Source of the DNA: Prorocentrum cordatum | Taxonomy: Eukaryota > Sar > Dinophyceae > Prorocentrales > Prorocentraceae | NCBI GenBank assembly: GCA_963575745.1 | Contig: CAUYUJ010001303.1 | Span: 383,399-447,398, forward strand | Length of the DNA stretch: 64,000 bases | Direction of reading: 5' to 3' | Shown: positions 20,035 to 31,491 of the stretch, in pieces | Layout of the letters: each line of letters opens with the position of its first letter | Numbering within the stretch: position 1 is the stretch's first letter | The notes under the pieces: model-generated | The model's database searches: none | Told to the model about the DNA's origin: nothing | Seen by the model: the letters and a program-made list of their open reading frames with translations, nothing else | Position numbers and translations under genes: made by a program

Positions 20035-20210
20035 TCGGCCCCTGGAAACACCCTGCCTGCCTCCAGAGTGCCCTGGACTTTTTGGGTGTCGATGGCTCCG
20101 CTACCGAAGACGCGTGGCCTTCCCACACCAGAAATCAACGGACCTCCTGGGGTCTCAGGGTTGGGCTTCCTGTGGAAGGTTTCTTGTGGTCGAGCCCCCA
20201 CTGTACAGAG
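20035..20210 (+). repeat. Interspersed repeat family P4, copy b
   Basis: GAAACACCCTGCCTGCCTCC, then TGCCCTGGAC, GGTGTCGATGGC, CTCCTGGGGTCTCAGGG, CTGTGGAAGGTTTCTTGTGG and CCACTGTAC in order, matching 63080-63250. No coding capacity. Confidence 0.65.
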
Positions 20211-20640
20211 GCAGAGGCGCTTTCTCGACCTCGTCTTCCTACGGTTGCGTGCGGCTCCTGGGACCAGTCAGGGTCGTGATTATGGTTCGATCTAGTTTTT
20301 GGGGGGCGGCAAAGAGGGGGGTGATGACTAGGGGGGGATATCATGACGCGGGCCATGACATTTCCTCAGATTTCATGGCGCCTCTTCTTATTTCATTACG
20401 TTCCTGGCCCCCCCCTTTGGACCGCGCACATGCCGCCGGCCATGAATTGCGCCCCCCCCCCTCTTGGACGTCCCCCTCTTGGCCGACCCCGAAGTTCGAT
20501 TCACTGACATCGGTCGGTGTCGGCTGGAGTGGGTCACGGCGATGCGAGTCCGATTCTATTCGGATCCGTGTCCGATCCGAGTCGATTTCGTGACTCGATG
20601 TAGCAAGCCGACCAGCCAGGCGCGCTAATCTGACCACGAA
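20211..20640. other. Spacer, nothing recognised
   Basis: G-run and C-run patches such as AGGGGGGTGATGACTAGGGG. No gene or clear repeat partner was recognised. Confidence 0.4.
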
Positions 20641-20739
20641 GTGGTGCAAGTGGCATGCGTGCGCGGTGCCCCCCCCCCCGCCGTCTGCTGCACTGCGGGG
20701 CTGAAGACGGATTCCGTCCGCCTCGGTGCTGTTCCGAGT

Positions 20740-20915
20740 GGGGAGGAAGAGGAAGATCGCCACGACGACGACGCCGACCACGACGACGAGGACCATCACG
20801 ACGACGACGACGACAAGGCTGTTTGCGAGGACGAGGAGGGCGAGGCGAGGACGAGGACGACGAGGCGAAGGACGAGAAGAGCGAGGACGACGAAGCAGGA
20901 GGTCGAGGCGGACGG
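20740..20915 (+). repeat. GAC/GAG trinucleotide tract
   Basis: CGACGACGACGCCGACC-type triplets. Frames encode Asp/Glu or Arg/Thr runs. Similar to the longer tract at 22330-23575. Confidence 0.8.
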
Positions 20916-21307
20916 TGCGCGCATCGAGGACGAGGCGTGGGGCGGTGGCGGGCTGCGCGGGGGAAGCCCGGCCGCGCCCATGGCGGCCTTCTTCCGGGAC
21001 TTGCAGGCAGGCATTTCGAAGGTGTTCCCTCCTCCCCCATGCTGAGCATCCTCCGCCCTCTTTCCGCCGCTTCCCTCCGCGGTTCTCGAGGCTCGAAGAT
21101 CGAGGTTTCTCCAAGTTTTCGGTTCCTCCTGTTTGCCTCCGGAGGCCTCCGGGAAGCTCCACCAAATGTACCTCTCCTCGTCCTGCTCCTCCCTTGACCC
21201 CTTGCCCGTGCATCCTCCTCGTCATCGGGAGTATGCACAAGCCGGGTATCACCCGAGTCTGGGTTGGTGCGCAGATCCGAAGCAGGATATACAATTTACA
21301 TGCATAC

Positions 21308-21309
<2 letters not shown>

Positions 21310-21368
<59 letters not shown>

Positions 21369-21370
21369 TC
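21310..21370. repeat. (TA)n microsatellite
   Basis: About 60 bp of alternating TA with one CATA interruption, in a GC-rich setting. No promoter role can be claimed. Confidence 0.95.
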
Positions 21371-21964
21371 CGTAACGTTTTCAATTCTTTGCAAGCGCCA
21401 GGAGAGCATGCTTCCAATGATAGTGTGCATGAGACTGCAGAGGTGTATTATTCGTTGCAATAATGCAATCGTGTTCTGGCATCGTCTTTCTGCGGGTGAG
21501 GATATACAACTCACTGATCAATCCACCCCATTAGGCTACAACCGCGCATTGACAGGAGGGGTGTGCAGTCGTCAATTGAGCGGTGAACCGACGCTCCGCG
21601 ATCTTCAAAATCTAATTTTCGGCCTGGACGGCGGCTTTCTCGCGGCGTCCACGCTGTGCCTTCGGACGTGGGCCCCATTCTGGACCGTCAGGATCTCGGT
21701 CTGAACCGACAGCTGCGGGTGTCCAGGTGTACTTGGGGGAAAGAGAAGAGAATCATTTTCTCTTGTTTGTCGTGATCTCAGTTTGTACAGAAAAGCGCGT
21801 GCCGGCAGTCGGCAACGCATGCCTTGCCCGACAGTTGCCGTCGGCCGGGCTCCATGTCTGCCAATCGCAGCGGGGGCGGTGCGCAGTGTCTCTGGGCACC
21901 GAGGTTTCAGTGAGTGCCCGGGGGCCCCGTTTCCATGGGAAATCGCACAGTTCCGCCGCCGAAC
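21371..21964. other. Spacer, nothing recognised
   Basis: Lower GC than its surroundings. No recognised gene, and no convincing repeat partner elsewhere in the window. Confidence 0.4.
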
Positions 21965-22085
21965 GAGGCGGCACCGGCCGCATTTCGGGGAGGGCACCTC
22001 CCCGATCCATGGATTTGGCGACCGCGCGCCAAATCCATGGGATCGCTAATTCATGCTTGCGCGCCCCCGAACAATGCTGACCTGT
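21965..22085 (+). repeat. Interspersed repeat family P6, copy b
   Basis: GGCACCGGCCGCATTTCGGGG, then the stem CCATGGATTTGGCG ... GCCAAATCCATGG and TTGCGCGCCCCCGA, as at 490-612. Confidence 0.65.
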
Positions 22086-22329
22086 CTTCAGTAGTCTGGT
22101 CTCTGTAGCATTCGAAACTGCCAGGCAGCGCCGCGACATGAGGTTCTGTCTGGACAGTGCTGTGCACGTGGTCTGGTCCAGCTTTCTAGGGCACGCGGCC
22201 GCCATCTTTGCCACAGCGCGTTCCACGCACTTCTCTCGGCTGGCCCCACCTTGCCCGGAACCCCTCTTCTCGACAACCCCCGACATCAGCATCGTGGTTC
22301 TCCCAATCCTTATCTTCCCCCTCCCCCGC

Positions 22330-23097
22330 GAGCCCGACGACGCTGACGGCGGCGGCGTCGGCGCACGACGCCGTCGGTGTCGGAGCCGACGACGACGTCG
22401 CCGACGATGACGACGATGACGACGACGCAGATGATCAACCAGTGGCTAGGCGTCCTGGCTCGCTTAGAGTCGCACCAAATAAGATTCCAAGAAGCTGTTG
22501 CGTTTTGCATGGGATGTCCTCGCTATCATGCATGTCTTCATGTTCTAAGAACATTGCTTCCGTTCTGGGAGCACGTTCTTGTTCTGAGAGTATTTCGCTT
22601 GAGGCCTACAGGAATGCCGGGACGGTCGGTTCCTGCTCAAGACGTCGACGCCGACGACGACGACAACGACAACAAGGGCCACTGTCTGGGTGCCGACTGG
22701 ACAGGATTCTGGGGGGAAGAACCCAGCCGTGGGGACAACCCAGAGGTCCGAACACGCTTCCCCAACATTAACTGATACTTGGACTTCGATCCTCGAACAT
22801 AGACCGACCGCGACGACACCGACGACGACGCCGACGAGGCCGAAGGCGGCGACGGCGGCGGCGGCGGCGGTGGCGGCGACGTCGACGACGACGGCGACGA
22901 CCACGACGACGACCACGACGACGATCACGACGACGCCGATGCCGACGACTACGACGACTACGAGGACGACGCGGGCCACTGCCAGGGTGCTTTCTGACGA
23001 GTACTGAATCCATCCGTTGCGACACGCGACACCCCAAAGGACCATAATCTACCCCAAATGTTTGGATACTCGAACTTCGATCTTTGAACATCGATCG

Positions 23098-23129
<32 letters not shown>

Positions 23130-23491
23130 CACGCCGACGACGACGACGTCCAGGCCAACGACGACCATACCGATGACGACGATGACGACGACGCTGTTGC
23201 CGATGCCGACGCCGACGCTGACGACGACGCCAACAAGGACGACGACGACGACGACGCCGACGCAGACGCAGACGCCGATGCCGACGCCGACGCCGACGAC
23301 GACGCCAACAAGGACGACGACGACGCCGACGACGACGCCGACACAGATGCAGACGCCGACGCTGATGACGCCGACGAGGACGACGACAAGGACGACGACA
23401 AGGACGACGACGACGCCGACGCCGACGCAGACGCAGACGCAGACGCAGACGTTGATGACGACGCCGACGAGGACGACGACGACGCCGACGA

Positions 23492-23527
<36 letters not shown>

Positions 23528-23575
23528 CGAGGCCGACCACGACGACGACGATGACGACGTCGACGACGACCGCCG
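22330..23575 (+). repeat. GAC-rich tandem tract with an internal duplicated segment
   Basis: Mostly GACGAC and GACGCC triplets with purine bias. Two longer segments share landmarks in order: GGGCCACTG..., then CTTCGATC, then GAACAT, at about 22675-22802 and 22973-23096, so a roughly 300-bp unit was duplicated. Large open frames of Thr, Val or Arg/His runs are shadows of the triplets. Confidence 0.8.
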
Positions 23576-23750
23576 AAGGCGGTCGGCGGCGCTGGCGGCC
23601 CACCGCCCGCCGAGCGGGCCGCCCCGCCCCGGCAGCGGGCCGAGGAGACGCCCTGCTCCGCGGGCGGCGCCGGAGGCCGGCTGGGCGGCGCGAGCCAGAA
23701 GTGCCGTTCAGTCGGGCTTGCGGCGGGTGTTCTCCAGGGGTGAAAATGTG

Positions 23751-23921
23751 GGGTGGGCAGAACCCCCACCCTGACACGTCGATCAGTGAATTGTCCGTTT
23801 TCGTTGCTCGAGAGGGCGCCGCGGTCGTCATTTTCCAGGCTTGCGCCCGCCAGGTTTGGGCCCGAGGTTGTTTTCACTAAGCCACGTTTTACTAAGCTGG
23901 GTTCTGTCCATCCCCGAAAAA
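23751..23921 (+). repeat. Interspersed repeat family P5, copy b
   Basis: GGGTGGGCAGAACCCCCACC through CTGTCCATCCCCGA, matching 15172-15347 nearly base for base, including AATTGTCCGTTTTCG and GCGCCCGCCAGGTTTGGG. Confidence 0.75.
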
Positions 23922-24111
23922 ACGGGCACACGTAAGCGCATAGTTTGGGAGCTCCGCGGGTCCTGAGGGGGCACGGGCTTTTGAGGGAAGCGGTTCTCGA
24001 GGCTCTGCGCCGTTGCTGGCCTCTCCTGGGCCCAGGGGGTACGCGAACCTGGAGGAGAAGCTGGTCCTGGGGGAAGGCTCCAGAGCGAAGCAGATCAAAA
24101 TGTATAGACAC

Positions 24112-24360
24112 ACGTCTCAGGGTTCGTCGGTCCTGTCCCTCCACAGGAGGAAAATTCAAAAACAGCAAAAACATAATATGGGGGCGATAGTCGTCGACTA
24201 ATTTCAAGCATGTTTGGGGCATGTTTCCGTTGTTCACATTTCCACTGGAAATTTTGGGTTTTTTTTCTGGTCATTTGTCGATATGCTTTGGGCATTTCTC
24301 GGCATTGTCGTTTTCACCCGAAATCTGCCTGTAGGGGGACATGCCCGTCCTGAAAGTACA
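24112..24360 (+). repeat. Inverted-repeat element family P10, copy a
   Basis: The left arm (CGGTCCTGTCCCTCCACAGG, AAAATTCAAAAACAGC) and right arm (ATCTGCCTGTAGGGGGACAT, GCCCGTCCTGAAAG) are inverted relative to each other. The same design is seen at 42165-42345. MITE-like; non-coding. Confidence 0.55.
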
Positions 24361-24465
24361 GCCAGGGTTCGGTGTGGTCGTCGCCAAACGGATCCTGAGT
24401 GAAACGGGTCCTGAGGTTGTTCTTCGCTTTGGGCTTTCCGGGGCCCTCCACTCACCACCCACCAA

Positions 24466-24615
24466 ACCACCCCAACCCAACCCGAAGGCTCAGATTTACC
24501 CTCGATTTCTAGTGGGGGGGGTCCGGGAACATCGAACAAAACACATATGGAGCCCATACCCCCCCCAACCCGAAATTCGGGTCTTCGGGTTGGGTTGGGG
24601 TGGTCTGGTAGGTAG
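24466..24615. repeat. Inverted-repeat element family P11, copy a
   Basis: Left arm ACCACCCCAACCCAACCCGAA, right arm its reverse complement TTCGGGTTGGGTTGGGGTGG. A second partial copy lies at 26450-26535. The G-rich arm superficially resembles telomeric DNA, but this is a hairpin, not a tandem array. Confidence 0.65.
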
Positions 24616-25174
24616 TCATCCACGGGCCCAGGGATTTTATAAGAAAGACAACGGCTCAGGAGGAGGATTTGGTCCCGGGGGGGGACCCAGGGTCCAGGAC
24701 TCTTCTCCCTGAGGGCCCGTTTCCTGCATGAGATGCCCCCCCTCCCTCCCCTCTCTCCCCCCCCCTCATTGACGTAACGCTCCCCCCCTCAGTGCGTCCC
24801 TGGCACTGCCGAAGTGCGTCTGTCACTCCATCCGGAGGGGGGGGGGGGGGGGGGCGTTACCTTATGCCCCCCCGCTCCCCTCCCCCCCCATGCGCCCGTT
24901 ATGGCCTCGAATTGTAAAAATGCGCTCCTTGCTAAGTTGGGATTCGAGGCGATCGACATGGGTACGGAAAGAATGGATACAAAGACCGACCGCATCCTGC
25001 TTATTTTGAATGTCCTTCTATTTCCAGTGAGTGGGGGGACGGGGAACAGTGAAATTAGCTTGGCGAAGGGCTCAACCATATGCAGTTGTGGGTGCCGTTC
25101 TTGTGAGTACTGTGGTCGGTGGGTCTTCTTATGGGGCCATGAAGCACGTGAAGGGTGTGCCGGTGTGTGGCGGG

Positions 25175-26345
25175 ACCGCCATGCGGGCGCTGTCACTGGG
25201 GCCGTAGGTTGAGCTCCCTTTGGGGCCACGACACGTGTGATGGGTTCGCGGAAATGGAAGGTGAAACCGCACGCGGACGCTGCCATTGCCTTGAAGCGTG
25301 TAGGGGTGTACCGAAATGGGGGTGGAACCGCATGCGGGCGCTGCCACTGGAGCCTTCGGTGGAGCTCCCTATGTGACCACGAAACGTTTGAGGGGTGTGC
25401 CGAAATTGAGGGTGCGCTGCCACTGGGGCCTTCGGTGGAGCTCTCTATGGTGCCACGAAGCGTTTGAGGGGTGCACCGAAATTGAAGGTGGAACTGCATG
25501 CGGGCGCTGCCACTGGGGCCTGCGGTGGAGTTCCCGATGGGCCACGAAGCGTTTGATGGGTGCACCGACGAATGGGGGGTGGAAGCGCATGCGGGCGCTG
25601 CCATTGGGGCCTTCGGTGGAGCTTCCTATGGGGCCACGAAACGTGTGAGGGTTGTACCGACATGGCGGGAGGAACTGCATGCGGGCGCTGCCACTGGGGC
25701 CTTCGGTGGAGCTCCATATGGGGCCACGAAACGTGTGAGGGGTGTGCCGAAGTGGATGGTGGAACTGCATGCGGGCGCTGCCCCGAGCTCCATATGTGGC
25801 CACGAAACGTGTGAGGGGTGCGCCGAAATGGCGGGAGGAACTGCATGCGGACACTGCCATTGAGGCCTTCGGTGGAGCTCCCTATGGGGCCACGAAACGT
25901 GTGAGGGGTGCGCCGAAATGGATGGTGGAACTGCGTGCGGGCGCTGTCCCGAGCTCCTTATGGGGCCACGAAACGTGTGAGGGGTGTGCAGAGATGGGTG
26001 TGAAACCGCATGCGGGCGCCGCCACTGGGGCCTTCGGTGGAGCTCCCTATAGGGCAACGAAACGTGGGGGGTGAAACTGCACGCGGGCGCTGCCACTGAG
26101 GCCTGCGGTGGAGCTCCCTATGTGGTCACGAAACGTGTGAGGGGTGCACCTAAATTGGGGTTGGAACTGCATACGGGCGCCGTTACTGGGGCCTTTGGTG
26201 GAGCTCCCTATGGGGCCACGAAGCGTGTGAGGGGTGTGTCGAAATGGGGCGGTGGTGCTATGCGAACCCACCCGCTGGGGCCTTCGGTGGAGCTCCCTAT
26301 GGGGCCACGAACCGCGTGAGGGGTGTGCCGAAATGGTGGGCACGC
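25175..26345 (+). repeat. 90-bp satellite array
   Basis: About 13 units. A typical unit includes GGGGCCTTCGGTGGAGCTCC, GGGGCCACGAAACGTGTGAGG and GGAACTGCATGCGGGCGC. The spacing of ACGAAACGTGTG between 25636 and 25726 is 90 bp, and other units are shortened. At 30 codons per unit one frame stays in phase, which explains long open frames on both strands. No gene is called. Confidence 0.9.
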
Positions 26346-26449
26346 GGAGAGCAGAGGCAGGGATGGGAGGAGGGAGGGGGCAGTGGCATGTGGGTGACGC
26401 GGGGCGCTGTCTCTCCAGATCGAGGACCCAACACGACAGGATGGTGGGA

Positions 26450-26535
26450 AAAAAACATATGAAGCTCGTACCCCCTCCAACCCGAAACTCGGGTCTTCGG
26501 GTTGGGTTGGGGTGGTCTGGTAGGTCGTCAGTTAT
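26450..26535. repeat. Inverted-repeat element family P11, partial copy b
   Basis: AACCCGAAACTCGGGTCTTCG and GGTTGGGTTGGGGTGGTCTGG match the right half of 24466-24615. Confidence 0.6.
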
Positions 26536-26689
26536 ATGTATGCTGCACGATCTGCGTTCCACGATCTACGATCTCCTACGTTGCTGTTGGATGGAAGATG
26601 AATCGCCATCGTCATCGCCAACTATATACTATATATCCCCTGCCCAGCCGAGCAGCGGCAGTAGCACCCGCATAGGGAGAGGTTGGGGG

Positions 26690-27025
26690 TTGCTAAAGGT
26701 GCCCCTGACCCAAGGTGCCCCCAGCTGTTCGGTCCATGTTGGAGCCCCGGGGGCCCTCTGGGCCTCGCGAGGGGTGCTCTGGAGTCCGTGGGGGCCTCCC
26801 TGGTAATCATGGGGGCCCCTTGGGAGGGGCACCTCTGGCAACACTCGAAACGCGAGGGGGGTACGAAGCCTGCTGCACGAAGCTGGTGGCCGCCCCGTCG
26901 CCGGGCTCCCTCCTCGATACATGGGCGCCCACCGGCGCAAGGAGGCGCCAGTCAAAGCAGCTACGCGAGGTGATTCTCTACCCTGCCCTTGACTATCCTA
27001 TGCCCCTTCGCCCCCCCCCCGAAGA
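26690..27025 (+). repeat. Adjacent interspersed repeats P8 and P7
   Basis: 26690-26855 (P8) is G/C-rich with inverted ends (AGGTGCCCCTGACCC / GGGAGGGGCACCTC). A related copy in opposite orientation is at 34085-34265. 26856-27025 (P7, GGGGGGTACGAAGCCTGCTG ... CTATGCCCCTTCGCCCC) matches 33662-33835. The two families co-occur at both loci, so they may be parts of one larger element. Confidence 0.55.
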
Positions 27026-27059
27026 GGAACCTCGCACCCCCCTCCACAGCATGTGCAGA

Positions 27060-28880
27060 CTGTACAGGTCCCGGCTGGCTTTCCACTGTCCTCAGAGGTT
27101 CTCGTCGGCTTTCCGGCCTCGGGACGCCTTCAGCGGCGTCTTGGCTGTCCCATGTCTTCGGAGGTTTCGGAGGTTTTCGTCAGCTATCGTCTCCAGATGC
27201 CCTCCAGCGGCGTCTTGGCTTTCCGAAGTGTTTTCAGTTTCTCCTCGGCTTTTCGGCCTCGGGATGCCGTCTGGCGGCGTCCTGGCTTCCCAAGGTTGTC
27301 AGAGGGTTTGGCTTGCCTTCTGGCCTCGGAATGCCCTCCAGCGGCGTCTTGGCTTTCCCAGGTTTTCGGCGGTTTTCGGAGGTTCTCGTCGGCTTTTCGG
27401 CCTCGGGATGCCTTTGGCTAGTTGTCGGAGGTTCGTACGCTCCCAGGTTGTCTAAGTTTTTTGGAGGCTCTCGTCGGCCTTCCGTTCTCGGGAGGCTTTC
27501 CAGCTGCGTTTTGTTATTGTTTCTGGTTTTCGAAGGTTCTCGGAGGTTCTCGTCGGCTTTCCGTCCTCGGGATGCTTTCCAACAGCGTCGTGTTTTTTCC
27601 TGTTGTTCAAAGGTTTTCGGAGGTTCTCATCGGCTTTCGGCCTCGGGATGCTTTCTAGCGGCGTCTTGGTTCCCCCGGGTTTCCGAAGGATTTCGGAGGC
27701 TTTTGTTGGCTTTCTGGCCGCGGTGTGCCTTCCAGCGGCGTCTTGGCGCTCCCACGCTGTCGCAGGTTTTCGGTGGCTCTCGTCGGCTTTCCGGCCCCGG
27801 GACGCCTTTGGCGACGTCCTGCAGTCCCCGAGTTCTCGGAGGTTTTCGGAGGTTCCCGTTGGCCTTCGGGCCTCGGGACGCCTCCCGGCGGCGCCGATGC
27901 TTTCCCAGGTCTTCGGAGGCTCTCGTCGGCTCTCCGGCCTCGGGACGCCTTCCGGCGGCGTCTTGGCCTCCCCAGGTTTTCAATCGGTTCCCGGAGGTTG
28001 TCATCAGCTTTCTGTCCCCGGGATGCCTTCCAGCGGCGTCTTAGCGTTCCCATGATCTCGGGCTTCTCGGACGTTCTCGTCGGAGTTCTAGCCTCGGGGA
28101 GCCCTCTAGCGGCGTTTTGGCTTTCCCAGGTTCTCGGCGGTTTTCGAAGGTTGTTCTGAGTTTTCTGGCATCGGGATGCCTTCCAGCGGCGTCTTGGCTT
28201 TCCCAGGTGTTGGGAGGTTTTTGGGGGTTTTCGTCGGCCTTCTGGCCACGGGATGCCCTTTGGCGTCGTCTTGACTCTCGTAGGTTTTAGAGGGTTTTCG
28301 CAGGTGATCGTCGCCTTGTCGGAGGTTGTCGTTGACTCTTTGGCCTCGGGATGCCTTCCAGCGTCGTCTTGGTTTTACAAGTTTTGGTTTTCTGAGGTTT
28401 GCGGAGATTCTCGTCAGCTTTCTGGTTTCGGGATGCCTTCAGCGGCGTCTTGGTTTTCAAGTGTTTTTATGTTTATGATCTGTTCGGAGGTTATCAATTG
28501 TTTTTTGGGCCTCGGGATGCCTTCCAGCGGCGTCTTAGTGTTCCTACGTTTTCGGAGTTTTTCGGAGGTTGTCGTCAGCTTCCGGGCCTCGGGATGCCTT
28601 CCGGCGGTGTCTTGGCTTTCCCAGGTTTTCGTAGATTTCCGGAGGTTCTCGTCTTGGCTTCTCCAGGTATTCGAAGACTTTCGAAGGTTCTCGTCAGCTT
28701 TCTGGTTTCGGGATGCCTTCAGCGGCGTCTTGGCTTTCTCATGCTTTCGGAGACTTTCGGAGGTTTTCTTTAGGTTTCCTGCCTCGGGATGCCTTCCAGC
28801 GGCGTCTTGGCTTTCCCAGGTTTTCGGAGACTTTCGGAGGTTGTCGTCAGCTTTCTGGCCTCGGGATGCCTTCCGGCGGC
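27060..28880 (+). repeat. 77-bp satellite array
   Basis: About 23 units reading CTCGGGATGCCTTCCAGCGG, CGTCTTGGCTTTCCCAGG and TTCGGAGGTTCTCGTCGGC. The spacing is 77 bp between 28511 and 28588 and between 28783 and 28860. The period shifts frame every unit. The apparent proteins rich in FRPRDAF are repeat translations. Confidence 0.9.
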
Positions 28881-29051
28881 TGCGCCTCGCCGGGAGCGTT
28901 CTGGAGGGGCTGACGTTCGTGGGCCGATGTTCCGGCGCAAGTCCGATATACATCCGACGCGAAGCCGACGTGAATCTGCCGAGGATCCGACGTGAATCGG
29001 GTCTCAAGTTGCCGCGCGAGGCCTCAAGGCTTGCGAAGAAGAAAGCGAACT

Positions 29052-29185
29052 GCGTAAACATTGTCGGAGCTCCGCGCGGATTTCTTGGCTCGGCGCTGGG
29101 CGGCCCCGGCGGCGCCCAGCCCGCGCCAGGAAGGGGGGTCCAGCGCCGATCCAAGAAGTCCACGCGGATATCCGAAGTTTATGTC
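29052..29185. repeat. Palindromic MITE-like repeat (family P1, copy c)
   Basis: GTAAACATTGTCGGAGCTCC with GCGCGGATTTCTTGG on the left, and CCAAGAAGTCCACGCGGATA with CCGAAGTTTATG on the right. Confidence 0.7.
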
Positions 29186-29247
29186 TATCCGGGGCTCCAG
29201 AGACGGTGGTCAACGCAAACGGGGGTCAGCCAGACTCTGGCTGCCAG

Positions 29248-29455
29248 AGCGCCGGATCTTGCAGGATCCTGCACAGCCAGGGTCGCATTGACCCTGGCTT
29301 GGGTGCAGGATCCTGCAGGATCTTGTAGGGCCAGGGTCGCATTGACCCGGGTTTGGGTGCAGGATCCTGCATGATCCTTCAGGATCCCCTGCAAGTCCTG
29401 ACTGACCCAGGATCCTGCAGGATCCTGCAGGATCCTGCAGGATCCTGCGTGACCC
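29248..29455. repeat. Array of the 14-bp palindrome TGCAGGATCCTGCA
   Basis: Repeated GGATCCTGCA words build overlapping palindromes, interleaved with CCAGGGTCGCATTGACCC. It is densest at 29408-29450, where four consecutive 10-bp units occur. No protein is implied. Confidence 0.85.
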
Positions 29456-29714
29456 GGGTCAGCAGCTCCCCGACCTATATTTTTGCTTCCTCCTCTTAAG
29501 GTGTTCCTCAGGACTCGCTCCCCCTCGCCTGCGCAGGAGGGCAATATTCATATCCATACCCAGAGCGTCTTGGACGTTCTTGCAAGGGGCGCAACGAGGC
29601 CGAGGCGCACAGGATATGGATAAGAAAAGTCGAGCCTGCAGGGGGCATTCTGTACATATCCAGTGCGCCTCGGGTGCCTGGGAAGTGGATGTGGACGGGC
29701 GCATGTGTAGGTGC

Positions 29715-29862
29715 AGGAGGAGGACAGGAGGAGGAGGAGGAGGAGGAGGAGGAGGAGGAGGAGGGTTAGGGGGGAGGAGGAGGAGGAGGAGGAGGAGGAG
29801 GGGGAGGAGGAGGAGGAGGAGGAGGAGGAGGAGGAGGAGGAGGAGGAGGAGGAGGAGGAGTA
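29715..29862 (+). repeat. GGA tract next to the LINE 3' end
   Basis: About 150 bp of GGA/GGGGA triplets. It lies just beyond the 3' end of the minus-strand LINE, on whose strand it reads as CTC. Confidence 0.95.
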
Positions 29863-29943
29863 AGTAAGAAGTAAGAGTCCCTGGACGATGTCCACTTCCC
29901 AGACGCCTTAAACGGGGAGCCCCTTCAGGGCTCTCTTGGCCTT

Positions 29944-31434
29944 CTAAGCAGCCGTAAAGGCCTTGGGCCACAACGAATCACGGATTCTAGCTAAATAGCC
30001 AGCTCGAGTCGGGGTGGTCTTATACACGCATTGCTTCCCCAACCCAAGCAGCTGCTGATCAGCGAACATGCCACACATAGCACAAAACCACACATCGACA
30101 TCCTGATGATATCTTAGCTTGTGAGACCCGTGCACCCACCCCCCAGCGATGTGCAACTCCGCCCCCTGGGGAAGGGTTCTCAACGCACAGTCCAGAGCCA
30201 CAAGCTTGAAACACGGCGACGCTCTCCACATTCTCCGTTCGGAGATCGACGCAGAGCCACGACATCTGCGGCACCGACGCCCCGATTCGTCCAGGGCGTG
30301 CGAACTGGACAGGATGGACACAGCCTCGGGGCACGGCGGCGGCAAGCAAAGCTGCACAGGAGGGGGAGGGGGGGGAGGAGGAGGAGAAAGGCGCCCTCCC
30401 TCACTCACCGTCCCTCGGCGGCAGTCCTTCTGGGCCCTCGCGAGAGCCTCCTCGGCCGCCATTGCGTCGATGGCCGCTCGTAGCAGCCGCATGCGTACCA
30501 AGAAGGACCGCTGCTCCACCTGTGCCACACGGGCTCGATCTCCCTGGGGCAGCCTGGCCAGTTTCGCCGCCTCTCCAGCAGCAACATCAGCCATGGCATT
30601 CCCACATACTAACCAACTCGGAACTCCTGCCGCTACTGCCTCAGCAGCCGACATATGTGAATTGGCAAAGAGTACAATGGTATGCTCTGGAGGTCGACGC
30701 CGCAGCTCTTCTCCGATACGAGCCCACAATTCAGCAGACTCACCACTTGGATTCAAAAATATTTTGTCGTACCACCCATTGTACACAGCCTGATTGTCAG
30801 TGATATACACAAGGTGGTCCATTGAAACACATATGGCCATCCACAGCATGTATAGCTCTCCTCTGGGAACTGTCTGATTGCCTGGCAACGGCCCCATGAT
30901 GACGCCCTGGATGGTGAGATCCTGCTCGCTGTTGACTAAGACCAGGCCGCATCCCACTCGCCGAAAGCGAGGGTCCCTGGAGTCAGGCCCCCCCGATGCA
31001 TCACCAAAGAACACGACTGGCTGGGAGGGCGCTCCTGGTCTTGCTGCGTCGTCATCAACTCCATTACGAAACATTCCACTGCCGATCCATGCTTCCTCCG
31101 CACACGGGGGAGTGACCGTCGTCCAACTTTGGGGAATCAACCCACGCAGCCAGAACGCCTGATCACATTCATGTTGAGCTGCAGCGGCTGGAAGCAGATC
31201 GTCAGACCGACGATATGATTCGGCATCAGCATTCTTCTCGCAACTCCAGCTTCGATGGTAAGGCGATTCAACTTCTTGGCGGCGCCGAGGACACATGGGG
31301 CATATCTGCTGCTTGGTGGTGGCGGCTGCTCGACGCTCGCGCGGCCACGATCCTCCAGCACAGATGGAAACCATGGCCTCGGCCAACCTCCTTCCTCGAG
31401 GAAGAGCTTCAAGATATTTGAGCAGCCACCCCAA
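29944..31434 (-). CDS. LINE linker zinc motif, RNase H and C-terminal zinc motif
   Basis: This 496-codon frame continues the RT frame. Residues about 42-72 contain QICPMCPRRR ... YHRSWSCE, a CCHC zinc-binding pattern usual after LINE RT. RNase H follows: VVFFGDASGG (Asp), VPRGELYMLWMAI (Glu), VYITDNQAVYNG (Asp) and CGNAMADVAAGEAA (Asp), the full acidic set. A Pro-rich run comes next. The end has GSHKLRYHQDV and WFCAMCGMFAD ... GKQC, a second Cys/His motif shared with 16254-17371. RNase H would degrade RNA in the hybrid during target-primed reverse transcription. Internal Met codons mean the given start is arbitrary. Confidence 0.8.
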   Translation of the reverse strand: MGWLLKYLEALPRGRRLAEAMVSICAGGSWPRERRAAATTKQQICPMCPRRRQEVESPYHRSWSCEKNADAESYRRSDDLLPAAAAQHECDQAFWLRGLIPQSWTTVTPPCAEEAWIGSGMFRNGVDDDAARPGAPSQPVVFFGDASGGPDSRDPRFRRVGCGLVLVNSEQDLTIQGVIMGPLPGNQTVPRGELYMLWMAICVSMDHLVYITDNQAVYNGWYDKIFLNPSGESAELWARIGEELRRRPPEHTIVLFANSHMSAAEAVAAGVPSWLVCGNAMADVAAGEAAKLARLPQGDRARVAQVEQRSFLVRMRLLRAAIDAMAAEEALARAQKDCRRGTVSEGGRLSPPPPPPPPPVQLCLPPPCPEAVSILSSSHALDESGRRCRRCRGSASISERRMWRASPCFKLVALDCALRTLPQGAELHIAGGWVHGSHKLRYHQDVDVWFCAMCGMFADQQLLGLGKQCVYKTTPTRAGYLARIRDSLWPKAFTAA

Positions 31435-31491
31435 AGAAACATTGTCTACTCCACCTTGCAGGCCACTACCACAGAAATGCCGCGACGCATG

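Noticed and set aside
21310-21370. TATA-type promoter
   Set aside because: Pure TA microsatellite with no gene downstream. Dinoflagellate promoters usually lack TATA boxes.
24466-24615. Telomere-like GGGTTGGG sequence
   Set aside because: Only two units, arranged as a hairpin with its complement, so it is an inverted-repeat element.
26989-29374. Frames of 350-373 codons rich in FRPRDAF across the 77-bp satellite
   Set aside because: Translation of the 77-bp unit in rotating frames. No independent motif.
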